A DNA stretch of 43,500 nt from Chrysomallon squamiferum. Taxonomy: Eukaryota > Mollusca > Gastropoda > Neomphalida > Peltospiridae. The notes below the pieces were generated by a model that ran no database searches, was not told the DNA's origin, and saw only the letters and a list, made by a program, of their open reading frames with translations. Where the stretch lies: NCBI GenBank assembly GCA_012295275.1, contig CM022671.1:5160565-5204064 (forward strand), read 5' to 3'. The translations under genes were made by a program, and so were the position numbers. Positions 22,866 through 35,199 of the stretch are shown piece by piece. How positions within the stretch are numbered: the stretch's first letter is position 1; every line of letters begins with the position of its first letter.

Positions 22866-22935
22866 TCTAACAATCCTAGGGATTTGAACCTCATACTCTG
22901 AATAAGAGTCACTGCCCGGAGAGTCAGAGGCTAAA
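22866..22935 (-). repeat. tRNA-like / SINE-head relic
   Basis: The minus strand contains a box-B match GGTTCAAATCC (22890-22880) preceded by a short stem-like ACTCT...AGAGT and a weak box-A-like TAGCCTCTGACTCTCCGGG. It is too degenerate for a functional tRNA. A tRNA-derived SINE or tRNA pseudogene is the best reading. Confidence 0.4.
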
Positions 22936-23149
22936 TCAAATATATTTGCTTTCCATGTCCGATATTAATAAAAGAAAACCCCTGCCAATCTTTAGAAACG
23001 AAATCAATATAATGTTCATTTTCATTTCAACAACATCGGGAAATGCATTTTGTTACCAAAAAAAAAAAAAAAAAAAAAAGAAAAAAGCTTGTCCATTCGG
23101 GTCATATTTCATCATTTTAGACATGTGTATTAGAATAATTAATTAACAT

Positions 23150-23965
23150 GCTGTAATAAGTCCACGATTACATAATCTTCATTTTTTATTTTTTATTTTT
23201 ATTAGTCATATTTTCTAATCGTGTTATTTTATTTATCACAGATCCACATAAAACAGATTTCTATTAGTCATTACTGTATCACGTAATAAATTATTTAGAC
23301 ATGCTGTCAAACAGTGCACGGGTCTAAATCCTGAAATATGACCCTAATGGTTGTCCGTACTGACAGCGACCTTCTAGCGCAAGAAATGGGGCACAAATCC
23401 TTCGGGCAATGCAAATTGCCAATTTATTGTTAATGGTGAATTTTCGTGAGTTGGGAATTATGTAAATACATTTTCTGGAGAAGATTTACGAGATAAACAA
23501 TAAAAAAAATATTTAGTGGCCATATTTCAGGCATTTTGTGCTTTGAGCGTCGTTTTGCAGTCGGTAATCATTTGAGCCGTAAAAAAAAAAATGTTAGATA
23601 ATTTATTTATTTAATGTTTAGTTAACTGATAGAGTTGTTTGTTATACAAGACCGTTAATTTGAGGTGTACAGTCAGTGAACGGCAGTTGTTAGTTCAGGT
23701 CAACTTTCGGGTTAGGATGTTAGAAGGTTAATTGAAGTATGAGGTTTATTTTTTTAAATCGTCATCATCGTATAATGATCATTTTCATCATCACCACTGT
23801 CAACAGCTAAGGTCACGTGATATCTAAATTAAAGAGAATGTAGTGTGTGTGGTTATTTTTGTGACATCTTGAATAAGGGAATTGATCAGACACGCCTTTC
23901 ATGGGCAGAAACCAGTAGATCGAGAACAGTATCTTGAGCGATTAATTTCTGAAATCACTGTTAAA
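23150..23965. other. Intergenic sequence, nothing recognised
   Basis: AT-rich sequence with no gene-like frame. A TCACGTGA palindrome sits at 23813-23820. Confidence 0.6.
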
Positions 23966-23969
23966 ACAA

Positions 23970-24048
23970 TAAAATAAAATAAAAATAAATCCAAATAACA
24001 TAAAATAAAATAAAATAAAATAAATAAATAAATAAATAAATAAATAAA

Positions 24049-24082
<34 letters not shown>

Positions 24083-24084
24083 AA
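23970..24084. repeat. (AAAAT)n-(AAAT)n-(GAAA)n compound array
   Basis: Pentanucleotide A/T units shorten to AAAT units, then change to GAAA units at about 24051-24084. Confidence 0.95.
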
Positions 24085-25131
24085 CTAACAAACAAACAAA
24101 AAAGAAAACAAAACAATCTATCATGAATACGGTTTATCGCCATCATCATTATCAATAAAACCCTCTCATTATATCATTATCAGTTTAACAGTCTCAGGAT
24201 CAGAATATCATCAGCATGTATTAATACCATCATATCATAACAACAAATAGCAACATCATCATCATCGACAAATCATTACAATCAGAATCATCATTGCTAC
24301 CATCATTATCATTTGCCATCAACACTATCCTAATAACTGATTTGTTTTAATATATAAATTAAAAAAAAAAAAAAAAAAAAATAATAAAAATAACAAAAAA
24401 TTGTTATTCAGTCACTGTTTACAAATTTATACTTAATTATAAAATATTGATCAGCGGACACACAAACACAGACGTCCAGAAATTTGTAAATCCATATTGG
24501 TAATGCTTTGAGCAAATATACTCAAAGCTGTAACCTGCAACGTTCCCAGACACACACTCTACTCTTTTCAATCCTAGAGGCTACGCGAATCTCCAATATT
24601 CTTGGTTCAGTTATTTTCATTGCTGTTTAAACGCTCCGGGAAAGAGTTTTCAGTTCCTCAAGTGCTGCTATTACCAACCCTTTTTACATCATGCATTGGC
24701 CATCTGGTTCTGGCCCAGACTGTTAAAAAAGTAATAGAAAAATAGCATCTGGTGTATTTCATTAGCAGGAATTTTTATTTTTTTAATTTGGTGCCTGTAC
24801 TAGATTAATTACGTTATTTCGTGACTTGACGTGCTTCAGTTGCATAATGCTGTTATAACTGTTTACTTTCATTGACGTTAATGAATACATGTACTGTAGA
24901 AGTAGGTTTATAAACATACACATATTGACACGTGAAAGATATTAAACTGTATTATTCTTCGAAAAAAAAAAGTGAAATAAATAAAAAAAAAAAAAAAAAT
25001 AATAATAATAATGATGATAATAATAAAAATAATAATTTAAAAACGAGAAAAAAAAAAGTCCTACGGTTTTTAACAAATTGTGTATTATTAATACGTGGCT
25101 CATAAAACTGTAATGAAACAATTCGAATTTT

Positions 25132-25134
<3 letters not shown>

Positions 25135-25210
<76 letters not shown>
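25135..25210. repeat. (CT)38 perfect dinucleotide tract
   Basis: 76 bases, the same length as the AG tract at 19733-19808 and of opposite strand sense. Confidence 0.98.
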
Positions 25211-25214
<4 letters not shown>

Positions 25215-26224
25215 TTTGTGTTCGTCTGTCTTTTTGAAGAAAAATAAACCCTTCAGCTAAAATCCCTTTTTTATCTATTATTCTTCTTTTAGCAGTCTGA
25301 TACAAGGTCAAATTAAAGTGAACTGCTTTGAGAAAAAGAAAACCTAAAATTTTATCTGCTTCGAGTAAAATCGCTCTAAATTGCAAATGGCGCCAGGCAG
25401 TTTTATGTGAGCACTATATCAAGTTGCACGGATATAATTTTTTTTTTTTTTTTTCTTTTATCATGTATACTTTGTTTTACCTGGGGCATTTGCATTATGT
25501 ACAGGTTAAATATAGCATCTTTAAGCTGGCGAAGGGGCCTGGAAAATACAGAACTGTCTTGATGAAATACGTGTTTATCTACAAGTGAGAAAACACGTTG
25601 TTTTCCTTGGATCACTTACTACGTTTTAGTGTAAGAAAACACGACTGTTGACGGAGTGTACTAATCAAGGTGTTTGAAATAGTAGTCAAAGAGCAATGGC
25701 CGGACCGGGAAATGTATAAAAAAAATTAATTTTGTTTTTTTAATGAACAAGTAGAAATAAGACGTGTGATACATTTTGGTATATACTGAATCATTTACAG
25801 TGGAGAGTATTTCTGTTATAAAAACAGTTTATTTGTAGAGATTTCGCTACACTATTTGGAAAACTTGTTTATTAAATATGGGGAATATTTACATAACTAC
25901 CTACCTACATACATATAAAGGTCTGCGTGTGTGTAGATGGTGTGTAATGGATGGGTGGTCGATAAATGAATGATAAATAAGTGGTAATTCAGTTACTTTC
26001 CACAGGACTTCCATCTGTTTTGATTAACGGCGTTTTATTGTATACCTCCTCCCAGTTAAATGCTATTTATGTGTAATAAAGAAACTGGAAGAAAAAATTG
26101 ACGGTTGTCCAATTTCTAAAAGTTTTTTTTCTGTTCGCTGTATATGGCATTAAAATATTAACTCAGATCTGCTGTTTCGAATTAATAAAAATCGTTGGAG
26201 TGTTTCAACAATCGTTCTAGAAAA

Positions 26225-26480
26225 TTTGTCGTTTCAGATTCAGTGTCCGTGATGGATTCCGGTCCGCGACTCCCGATAGTCTCATTTCGGCGCTTAACAA
26301 TCGTCTCGGGAATACGGCGCCAATTCAGAAAGAATTATTCGTGGCAACGCCTCATTGGCTGATTTTAGAGATTGCGCAATGTGACGGAAGTGATGAGTTT
26401 TTAGCGTTGTTACTATGCGAAGATGAACTTGTTAGTTTCGTAGTCAGCAGCTTGTGAAATTTATTCCGTTTCGTGGGTTA
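26225..26480. promoter_or_regulatory. Promoter-like island with C/EBP palindrome, CCAAT and ETS motifs
   Basis: This stretch is richer in GC and CpG than its surroundings. It holds an inverted CCAAT box (ATTGG at 26354-26358), the perfect palindrome ATTGCGCAAT at 26371-26380, and TGACGGAAGTGATG just after it. No coding exon is evident downstream, so its target is unknown. Confidence 0.35.
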
Positions 26481-26684
26481 TCTGAGACAATGAAACTTTT
26501 AATATTCTAAACATAGTTTTGGAGAGGTTTTATCGATTTTTATTTTTTTTTTTTTTTTTTTTTTTGAGATATAATGAGGATGGATTAAAGGATAAGGGGA
26601 AAATAAATAACTGCTGCACACACGAGATCAAATATGATAAATAGAAAAGAGTAAACAGAAAAAAGACAAAGATAGTGTTATAGA

Positions 26685-26688
<4 letters not shown>

Positions 26689-26748
<60 letters not shown>
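26689..26748. repeat. (GA)30 perfect dinucleotide tract
   Basis: 60 bases of pure GA, about 200 bases after the promoter-like island. Confidence 0.98.
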
Positions 26749-26751
<3 letters not shown>

Positions 26752-27269
26752 TGATAAAAAAATCCATTATTCCTGTTATATTCTAACATCCAAGAAATAC
26801 ATCTTTCAAAAAGAGTTTAATTTTCTGCTTTTCTTTTTTTTCTATTTCTTTTTCTTGTGATGTTTTTTTACTTTTTCTTTCTCTTTTTTCTTTTTTTGCC
26901 TGAGATTTTTTAGTAACTGAGGAAGATAAAATCAGCAACGTTCTATCATCCACAAATAAACTTTTTGTTGGAGTAAAGAAGAAGAAAAAAAAAATCGTTT
27001 AACGGTAACACAAACAGTTTGGGAGAATGTATATAAATAAATGGAGATAGCTGGAACAAGGCTAAAACTGTCACAAACACGTATTTTCATGCTGAACTAC
27101 TTATTTTACAAAGTGTTTCGAAATATAGTTTTGGCCAAGCTTATTTTTTATTTTCTCCAGATTGTTAGGATTAGAGACAGTATACTCATTCTCTCTTTTT
27201 CTTTCTTTCTCTCTCTCTTTCTTTCTATCTCTTTATTTCTCCTTCTCACATCTACATACACTACAGTGA

Positions 27270-27345
27270 TCAACAACAACAACAACAACAACAATAAGAA
27301 AAAAAAAAGAAGAAGAAAAAACAACAACAACAACAATAACAACAC
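27270..27345. repeat. Compound (CAA)n(AAG)n(CAA)n array
   Basis: CAA units, an A-rich AAG segment, then CAA units again. Confidence 0.9.
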
Positions 27346-27829
27346 ATATGATTAATCACAGTACTTTTACTGAGACCAGAAAATATATTTTCTATATATA
27401 CCTAAGCACATCAATTTGTTTCATTGAAATTAATCTCTTTCACTCTACGATGATAATAATTAATATTACAGTCATGTAAATATCATCACCAAGGTAACCG
27501 TAATGGGATATATTTGAATATCATGGCATAAGAACATAAACAGGTGATTTGCCTACCTGAATTGTTTGATGGACTATTGATAATTAATAAAAAGTGAACT
27601 TTAAAGGGTAAGTAAAGAGATTCATAAATATAAAAAAATCTATTATCGTTTCCTTTCGTAACTTTGACTGAAACATTCAACGGGATATTGATAAATAGCC
27701 TACATCACGAAAACATATTAATCAGCGATAATTACTAAAGCTGCGTTTATACTGTACGATTTGCCCTAACGAATGGCTGCGGATTATTCATTTATGTGTA
27801 AGTATTGACAATTCATCATCTTTTATCAA

Positions 27830-28464
27830 CTATAACTGTTCCTACTATGCTATTACTACCAATATTACTTCTATTAGTACTACTACTAGTCAACATTACC
27901 GCTATATTGCTGCAAGAACTGTTTCTACACCATTGCCGTTACTACTACAACTACTGCAGATGCTATAACTCGTATTACTACCACTATTACTACCACAACA
28001 ACAACAACTACTACTACTACTACTACTATTACTACAAGAACTACTACAATTACTATTTCCACAACTATCTTTCATCATTTCTACCTCTATTACTATTAGT
28101 GTTACTACTATAATTTCTAATAGATACTACTTTTATAATCCATTCATCACTACTACATCTACTACTACCACAACCAGTAACACTATTACTACTACTACTA
28201 CTACTACCCTACACCTGCTATTATTACCACTACTATTACAACAATTACAACATTTACTATCGTTCTACTACTATTACAACTACACCTACTACTACCACTA
28301 CTACTACTACTACTACCACAACCAATAACACTATTATTACTACTACTACTACACCTACACCTGCTATTATTACCACTACTATTACAACAACTACTACATT
28401 TACTATCGTTCTACTACTATTACAACTACACCTACTACTACCACTACTACTACTACTACTACTG

Positions 28465-28504
<40 letters not shown>

Positions 28505-28590
28505 CACTACTACTACTACTACTGCTACCACCACTACAACCACTACTACTACTACTACTGCTACTGACATATTATACTACTACTGATGCT
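27830..28590. repeat. (ACT)n-rich trinucleotide block with an internal tandem duplication of about 147 bp
   Basis: About 760 bases dominated by TAC/ACT triplets with ATT and ACA variants. Two copies of a complex segment start at 28168 and 28316 (both CCACAACCARTAACAC) and stay aligned through a CGTTCTACTACT block at 28261 and 28407. It is not protein-coding. Confidence 0.92.
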
Positions 28591-28994
28591 GCTACTTCTA
28601 CTATAGTATGTATTTGGATCAGTTATAATCAGTCAGTCCGTCTGTTACAAAACCACATTACTGTACAAAATCAGTTTTAAAGTCTAAGAAACTGCACAAC
28701 GAGGCCATTAACAAACCGATGACGTGATACATTATTACGCTTTATCTGCTTACACGAGACCAGGAAAATAAAAATACGTATCTGATATTATCACGTAAGA
28801 TAACGGAGCCGATGACTATCCAACCGCTGCAAAGTTAATGAAATTTATTATACAGGGACTAAGAGATTACCGTTGTTTACCGCAAGAAAGCCGCTATAAC
28901 GAAGCTGATATAACGTGGGATTGTTGATATATTGGTGTGGAAATATCTTGAAGTGATTAGGTAGTCACGTGATGTCAGTGTCATACGTTTGACA

Positions 28995-29250
28995 GATGTA
29001 AGTATGTGGATATGTAAATGTGTGTATGTATCTGTATGTATATATAAATGTATGTGTGTTTTTCTGTATGCATGTATGTATCTGTATGTATGTATAAATG
29101 TATGTTTGTGTATATATGCTTGTATATGTATGTATATGTGTGTATTCGTATGTATGTATAAATGTATGTAAGTATGTATGTATGTCTATGTATGTACATG
29201 TGTGTATGTATCTGTATGTTATGTATAAATGTATATGATGTATGTATGTA
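28995..29250. repeat. Degenerate (TGTA)n block with higher-order spacing
   Basis: TGTATGTATC- and ATAAATGTATG-type segments recur; ATAAAT starts at 29044, 29094, 29158 and 29225. This suggests a decayed higher-order unit of about 50-67 bases on top of the tetranucleotide. Confidence 0.8.
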
Positions 29251-29786
29251 AGCTTATCTTCCCAAAATCACGTTCACTTTTGTACAATTATCATCTTGAG
29301 AAAAGGTATTAATTTAGAAAATAACTGTATAATTTTTATTCCTTTCAGTACTCTCACGAAGTAAAGTCTGTATTAGTCTGTTTTCGAATGAGAATGGCAA
29401 CACGAGAATAAATTCTGTTTAAAACGATTCCAATTTGTCTGAAACGTGAGTTGGAGTGTTGTTATTTCCAGCTGATGACATTGCACTGAGCCCCGGGGGA
29501 CGTGCGGGAAAGTCCCCGGATGTTCTCTTATTTCTTTAGCATCAGCTGTCGCCTTGGTAAAGGAAATCACTGTTCAGAACAAGAACAATTAATGGAAACG
29601 TACCGTTGTGTCTGATCAGTTATTACGTTTGAAAAGAAAATGGCAAAATATATTCTTTGGATATATTTTGCTTTTGTCCATGTTATTCTGATAGACATAT
29701 ATATATATATAACAAGACACAGAGAAAGAGTGACAGAGAGAGAGAGTGAAAAAGAGAGAGACAGACAGAGAAAGAAAAGACAGAAC

Positions 29787-29789
<3 letters not shown>

Positions 29790-29878
<89 letters not shown>
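29790..29878. repeat. (AG)44 dinucleotide tract
   Basis: About 88 bases of AG, preceded by 80 bases of degraded AGAGAC/AGAAAG sequence. Confidence 0.98.
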
Positions 29879-29884
<6 letters not shown>

Positions 29885-30265
29885 TCTGAGAAACATACAG
29901 ACAAATACACGGAGAGACAAATAATCAGACAGTTAGAGAGGCAAGCAGACAAAGACGTATAACTATCGGGCAAAATCTTCTGCAGTACGCTGCAGCAAAA
30001 TAACTGTCAAAGCTTTGCTGAGAATGTCATCATTAAAGGTTTATTGCTGTAGATTACGATGTTCAGGTTGTGGCGTGACATATGTGTACAGACGTCTTCA
30101 TGTCAAGTTAAAATGACTCATGTGTCTGACTAGATGCAGAATTGCAAAACTGATGAAGTGAAAATTTCCAAGGTTTCCAAATTTAACCATGTAAAACTTA
30201 GCAAGAGAAAATTTAATGGGTGGATATAGAGAGAAAAAAAAAACCGGGGAGAAATATATAGACAG

Positions 30266-30267
<2 letters not shown>

Positions 30268-30319
<52 letters not shown>

Positions 30320-30378
30320 CATCAACAATAGCATATATGATGAATCACACACATACAAACACACACACACACACACTA
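30268..30378. repeat. (AAT)n followed by (CA)n
   Basis: About 16 AAT units to 30316, then a CA run at about 30359-30378. Confidence 0.95.
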
Positions 30379-30904
30379 TTATACACGTTTTTCTGTTATT
30401 TTCGATCTGTTTCAAATTCTGTTATCAAAAATATTTTCCCTGCTGAACATGTCATTGTTGAAGATTCATTTCTGTACATTACGATGTTCTGAATGTTGTT
30501 TTTGACCTTTGAAAGGTTGCATGTGACATCCTTTCACGTGACATCTGTCTTAATTTTTGACAGATGTCTAAATGACACGTTGTAAATACTGACATCGCGA
30601 CAAACAAAATGTAGATTTCTAAAACCTAAATGTTTTTGACCTGTCGTGAAGCAAAATCAGACTGCATCCGTTTTCGTCAGCCAAGGGCAAATAACTCGTT
30701 TTCTCTGGCGTTTTTTCTTTTAAATAACTAAATAATGCTTGTCACTTGTCTGGCATCTATTATGACGGGGTTTTTTGGTGTTTTTATTTTATTATTGTTT
30801 TAAAGATAATATCTGGATGCCATTAAAAGAATTTTAAAGTAAGCTGTAATGGATTTATTTCACTGGAAAAATTAGTGAATCTGTCATTTCATTATTTTTC
30901 TCAA

Positions 30905-30978
30905 AGTGGGTTCAGCTGAAGGTGAGTGAATTAGTGCTTGCCTGAAGTTTGATGGTCGCTGCTTCAGTCCTCATTATA
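30905..30978 (+). repeat. Weak tRNA/SINE-like relic
   Basis: GTGAATTAGTGCTTGCC and GATGGTCGCTGCTTCAGTCC resemble the middle and box-B parts of tRNA-derived SINEs, with several mismatches. Low confidence. Confidence 0.25.
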
Positions 30979-30999
30979 GCGTCCGCTACGTTATTTATC

Positions 31000-31254
31000 G
31001 TTCTAGGCACTGCTCCACGGCTAATTTATCAAAGAACACTGTATGGGCGTAATTGTCTTTGAGAAGGTGCAATTAAAAGAATCCTTATTGCTAAATTATT
31101 AGAAAAGCCTTTGAAGTTGTAGCGGATGTTAGGTTGTTTGTTTGTTTGTTTGTTTTTTTTTTTTTTTTTTTTTTTACGTCATCGCTAATAATATTAAAGA
31201 AAATATTATCTGACAACTGAAGACCTAGAATAGAATATGTTACTTTTTTCTGTC

Positions 31255-31287
<33 letters not shown>

Positions 31288-31603
31288 CCATATCGCTTTA
31301 AAAGATTGTGAAGGAATCAGTCCCTTATGGTTGTGGATGAAACTACCAGAATATTAACAGTTTAGGTTCAAGTATAATAGCATGTTTTCTGAGACAATGA
31401 AACCGTATGTAGAATATCTAAATAAAATAAAAATTGTATAAGTAGCAGTAGCAGAATATGTAGCTGCAATTATAATACTAATAACAGTAATATGAAAAGT
31501 AAAAGCAAAATATTGTAGGAATAGTAATAGTGGTTGTTGTTGTTGTTGCTGTTGATGATGATTTAGTGGTGGTATTAGTTATAAAAGAAGACATTGTAAT
31601 GTA

Positions 31604-31648
<45 letters not shown>

Positions 31649-33201
31649 TTATAATAAATAAATGAAGGAAACACACACACACAAAGCACAAAACATACAC
31701 AAAAACAACAGACACAGATACACGTACACATACTCAGCTGTACTGAACTATTCAAGCTCGGATTTAACTGAAGACATCAGCCCACCACTAACCTCTTCCC
31801 TTGCAGCAAAACTGCAAGACAAAGAGTATCAAGCCAAAATCTGACAGTCAACAGAGGTCAGCAGAGGTTAGTAAACAAATGGCATGGACACGACTCTCAG
31901 GTCCGGAACTCAAGCTAGCAAACGGAGGGGGGAGGGACTCGAGTTTGATTCAGTCTTAAAGGGGAATAAAACTAGGACGTCGAATACTGCAGCTCTCCCT
32001 TTGTAAATTATTGAATATTGATTTCTCTTTAGCGCTAACTTGGCACTTTCCTTCTGATTTTGACAGATTTGTTTAAATCATGTTTCAGATCTGATTAATA
32101 TTTTATACCGGCAGTAAAGGCGACAGCAATCGTGTAGGTTTCAGCCTGCAGTTATAAAATGCAAATATTTTATTTTTTATTTATGTGTTAATCATTAAAT
32201 GGGAATGTCAGAAATGCTGTATTTTTAAAAAGTTGCCGTCGTAAATGAGAACATGCGTAAAACCTCATAAAGCGGCTGTTCTATCTTAATCTGCCTTCAG
32301 CAAGCTCTGAACACTGACCGGTCTATAAAACAACTTACTTAACAAAAAAAACCGTCTCCTGCCTTATCTTTTCTGCAGACAATCTGAAAATGTCCGCGAG
32401 TTCTAGCTGCGACGTAAATTATCGATCTTTTGAAAGCTTTATTTCTTAGCCGGTGCCCACCGTATTCAGTTCATCGTTAAATTATCCGTGTTCCCCTGTT
32501 AACGATTCGCCTGCATTTCGTTCTGCTGAAACACGATGATGCACTGAAAAACTTACGCCTTATCGAAGGTGCGCTGGATTCGGGGTTCGAGATAACGATA
32601 AAGAAGAGGAGTTGTCGGGGAATATATCAGAATTTTATGATGGATGTACGTGTTTAAACATCTGGCAACTTCACGTTTCACGTAACGAAAACACAAGCAC
32701 TCTTGTTGTGAGCTCTCACTAGTCAATCCTGCGTCTCTGTTTGATTTAACTAACAGTAGAACTCTTCAGTGGATAATCTCCCTTGTTCTTTACGTACTTC
32801 AACAGTCGGGCTTTATTTTGATATATATATATATATATATTTTTTTCTTCTACATCTTACATATCATATTCTGTCATGGAAGAAATTTGATCGCTATAAA
32901 CGGATGAAACACTTGCTAATTACAGAATTAAACAATACATTGTCTTTTTCTGCATCACCGACTAAAGTCGACGAAAGGAGAGGACAATACCCTGAATGTA
33001 TTTACTATTTCGCTGACTGAAATCATTAAAAGGAAAACAATATCGAATTGTTATACTTTCATCTCGGTTACTGTATAACCTCTGAATTAGAGAACCGAGT
33101 ATCGAGTTTGTGTTCAAGCTGACTGCAGTCGGCCTATCGCCGTCAAGCGAGGGTTTTAATCTGTCCGCAGGTATCTGACCTATTAAGAACTTGCTCGTTC
33201 T
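31000..33201. other. Intergenic sequence upstream of the USP exon
   Basis: T-runs lie at about 31146-31175 and 31257-31287, and (ATT)n at about 31606-31648. The rest is lower in repeats and higher in GC (31.9-33.2 kb) than the flanking spacer. A minus-strand frame at 32962-33216 is open but matches nothing I recognise. Confidence 0.6.
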
Positions 33202-33384
33202 CACGTGGCTTGACATACATTAACGATAAGTGCGTCTGCTAGACTCGTCCTGCTGTCATCACGTGGAAAAGTCAGGTGAAAAAAAACAACAAATAAACGA
33301 GAGAGAGAAAACAAAAAAAAAAAACAGGACAGGTGAAAAATAAGACGTGGTTATTTTTGTTCTTCGAGTAGATCGCGATTAACG
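33202..33384 (+). promoter_or_regulatory. Probable promoter/5' UTR of the USP gene with two CACGTG E-boxes
   Basis: CACGTG occurs at 33202-33207 and 33260-33265, both as TCACGTGG, 58 bases apart and within 185 bases of the ATG. bHLH-Zip factors (USF, MITF/TFE) are the usual binders of this core. No clear TATA box is seen. Confidence 0.4.
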
Positions 33385-33454
33385 ATGGCGGAATTCACTA
33401 GAAAGGTTGTCGTAGCAGCAGATCTCAGCGATCACAGCGAATATGCCTTCGACT
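33385..33454 (+). CDS. Universal stress protein domain gene, first coding exon only
   Basis: The exon reads MAEFTRKVVVAADLSDHSEY then AFD and one further base, T, before the donor GTAAGT at 33455 (phase 1). The core VVVAADLSDHSEYAFD is the first beta strand and following loop of a UspA-type domain, where V-A-x-D-x-S contacts nucleotide. In animal USPs the next residue is usually Trp, which fits the T left over. Proteins of this family are about 150 aa alpha/beta ATP-binding domains linked to stress tolerance and are expanded in molluscs and cnidarians. Only 23 residues are visible, and I recognise no continuation before the window ends, so the first intron may exceed 10 kb. The in-frame sequence past the donor soon becomes low-complexity TTTA repeat. 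Confidence 0.75.
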
Positions 33455-33762
33455 GTAAGTACAGTAAGATTGTGTATTGTAGTCAAGTAAATCTATATTT
33501 ATATATTTATTTATTTATTTATTTATTTATTTGTTTGTATGTTCGTTTGTTTGCTTGTTTTATTCAAATTACTGGAATGCTCTATGATGCTAAGTATACA
33601 TTCGCCTGTTCTGATAAGGATTCGTACATTTTTGTAGGTCGGTTTGGAGTAATCTTTCTGTTTCTCTTTACGTTATTCCAGTAATAGTGAACTAGCTTTC
33701 TAAATATATCTGTACATGTAAATGTTTTACTTGCTAAAATACATTAGAATGAACAGTTCAGT

Positions 33763-33766
<4 letters not shown>

Positions 33767-33818
<52 letters not shown>

Positions 33819-33857
33819 CACACACACACACACACACACACTCTCTCTCTCTCTTTC
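33767..33857. repeat. (CT)n-(CA)n-(CT)n compound array in USP intron
   Basis: A CT tract runs to about 33817, CA units to about 33840, then CT again, followed by (TA)n. Confidence 0.97.
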
Positions 33858-34459
33858 TATATATATATATATATCCCTCTGTGTATCTCTGTGTGTGTGT
33901 TTGTGTAAGATAAACGATTAAGATATATTACGATCTTTATCAACAATAACCACGTATTAGTTATATTATTAACATCCTTTATTATTAATAAAGAGTGGTC
34001 TGCGTTAAAAACTATTTTCGAAATAAGCAAAATTAATTTTATACTCTCTTTTTAAAACCACTGTATGTACATTTTAAATCAATAAACTGGAACTGTGAAG
34101 AAGAAAAAAAAGTTTAACTATCAAATTTCTTTTCCCAGTAAAATCTAAATAATTTTGTTTTTAAATTAAATATGATAAATGTTTGTTTTTTGTTTTTTTT
34201 AAATTCAGTAAATACAGAATAACTGACGTTTCACCATTTTAATCGTTTATTTATACAATTATGTTTATCTTAGTACTCTTGTTTTCAAAATGATATATAT
34301 ATGTAAGTTATTTCATTTCTTGTCAGTCAGAGATAAATGAAAAAAATGAACTGTTCGTAACAGCAGGAGTGGTTTCAGAAATATGAAAACATGAAATTAT
34401 TTACGTTTCGCGAATAAAAACAAATAGTTGACAGCGTGAGAAACATGGTAACGCGCGAA

Positions 34460-34559
<100 letters not shown>

Positions 34560-34904
34560 AATTAAGCGAGATAGAGAAACTGTCAGAAACTGTCAGACAA
34601 GTTTCGTTACAGACACTGATATACTGATCATGTTATATAAAAAAAATATATGGAAAAATTCTCTCTTTGGCGACCTCAGATAAACGGAGAAAAAACCTGA
34701 GTGATGGGGTTTACAGGAGGTCGCAGATGGGTTAGACATCCAGTGGGAGTGAATGCTAAAATATACAGAATGTAAATATTAAAAGAGTTTTAAAAAAGAG
34801 AAAAAGAAGTATATGTTAATTTATATTATTCGATTCTTCACAGGCTGTCATAGGAAACAAGAAAAATATTTCTTTTACGAAATATAATGGGTCTCAGTAC
34901 AAAT

Positions 34905-34906
<2 letters not shown>

Positions 34907-34969
<63 letters not shown>
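34907..34969. repeat. (CT)31 dinucleotide tract
   Basis: 63 bases of pure CT, an inverted partner of the AG tract at 34464-34556. Confidence 0.98.
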
Positions 34970-34971
<2 letters not shown>

Positions 34972-35199
34972 GAACGCACACACAGGCGCACATATAAATA
35001 TCGTCATAAAAAATGTAGGTATAAAACTTTTTGGTCGACGCAAACTCTACATACAAAAAGATACAAATGTACAAACTTTCCTAACATAGGGTCAACGTCT
35101 TTGTCAAAGTATCAGAAGAAAAAAAAGCTGACGTCTGCAGGTGACGTCAGAGGTGAAGTCGTTAAAAGGTCGTTCATACCGAGTACGTGAAGGTCGAGG

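Noticed and set aside
27805-28113. 102-codon Tyr/Asn-rich frame
   Set aside because: Translation of ACT/TAC triplet repeat; no gene context.
32962-33216. 84-codon minus-strand frame just upstream of the USP exon
   Set aside because: Low in repeats, so it was considered as a divergent gene, but no family motif or splice context supports it.
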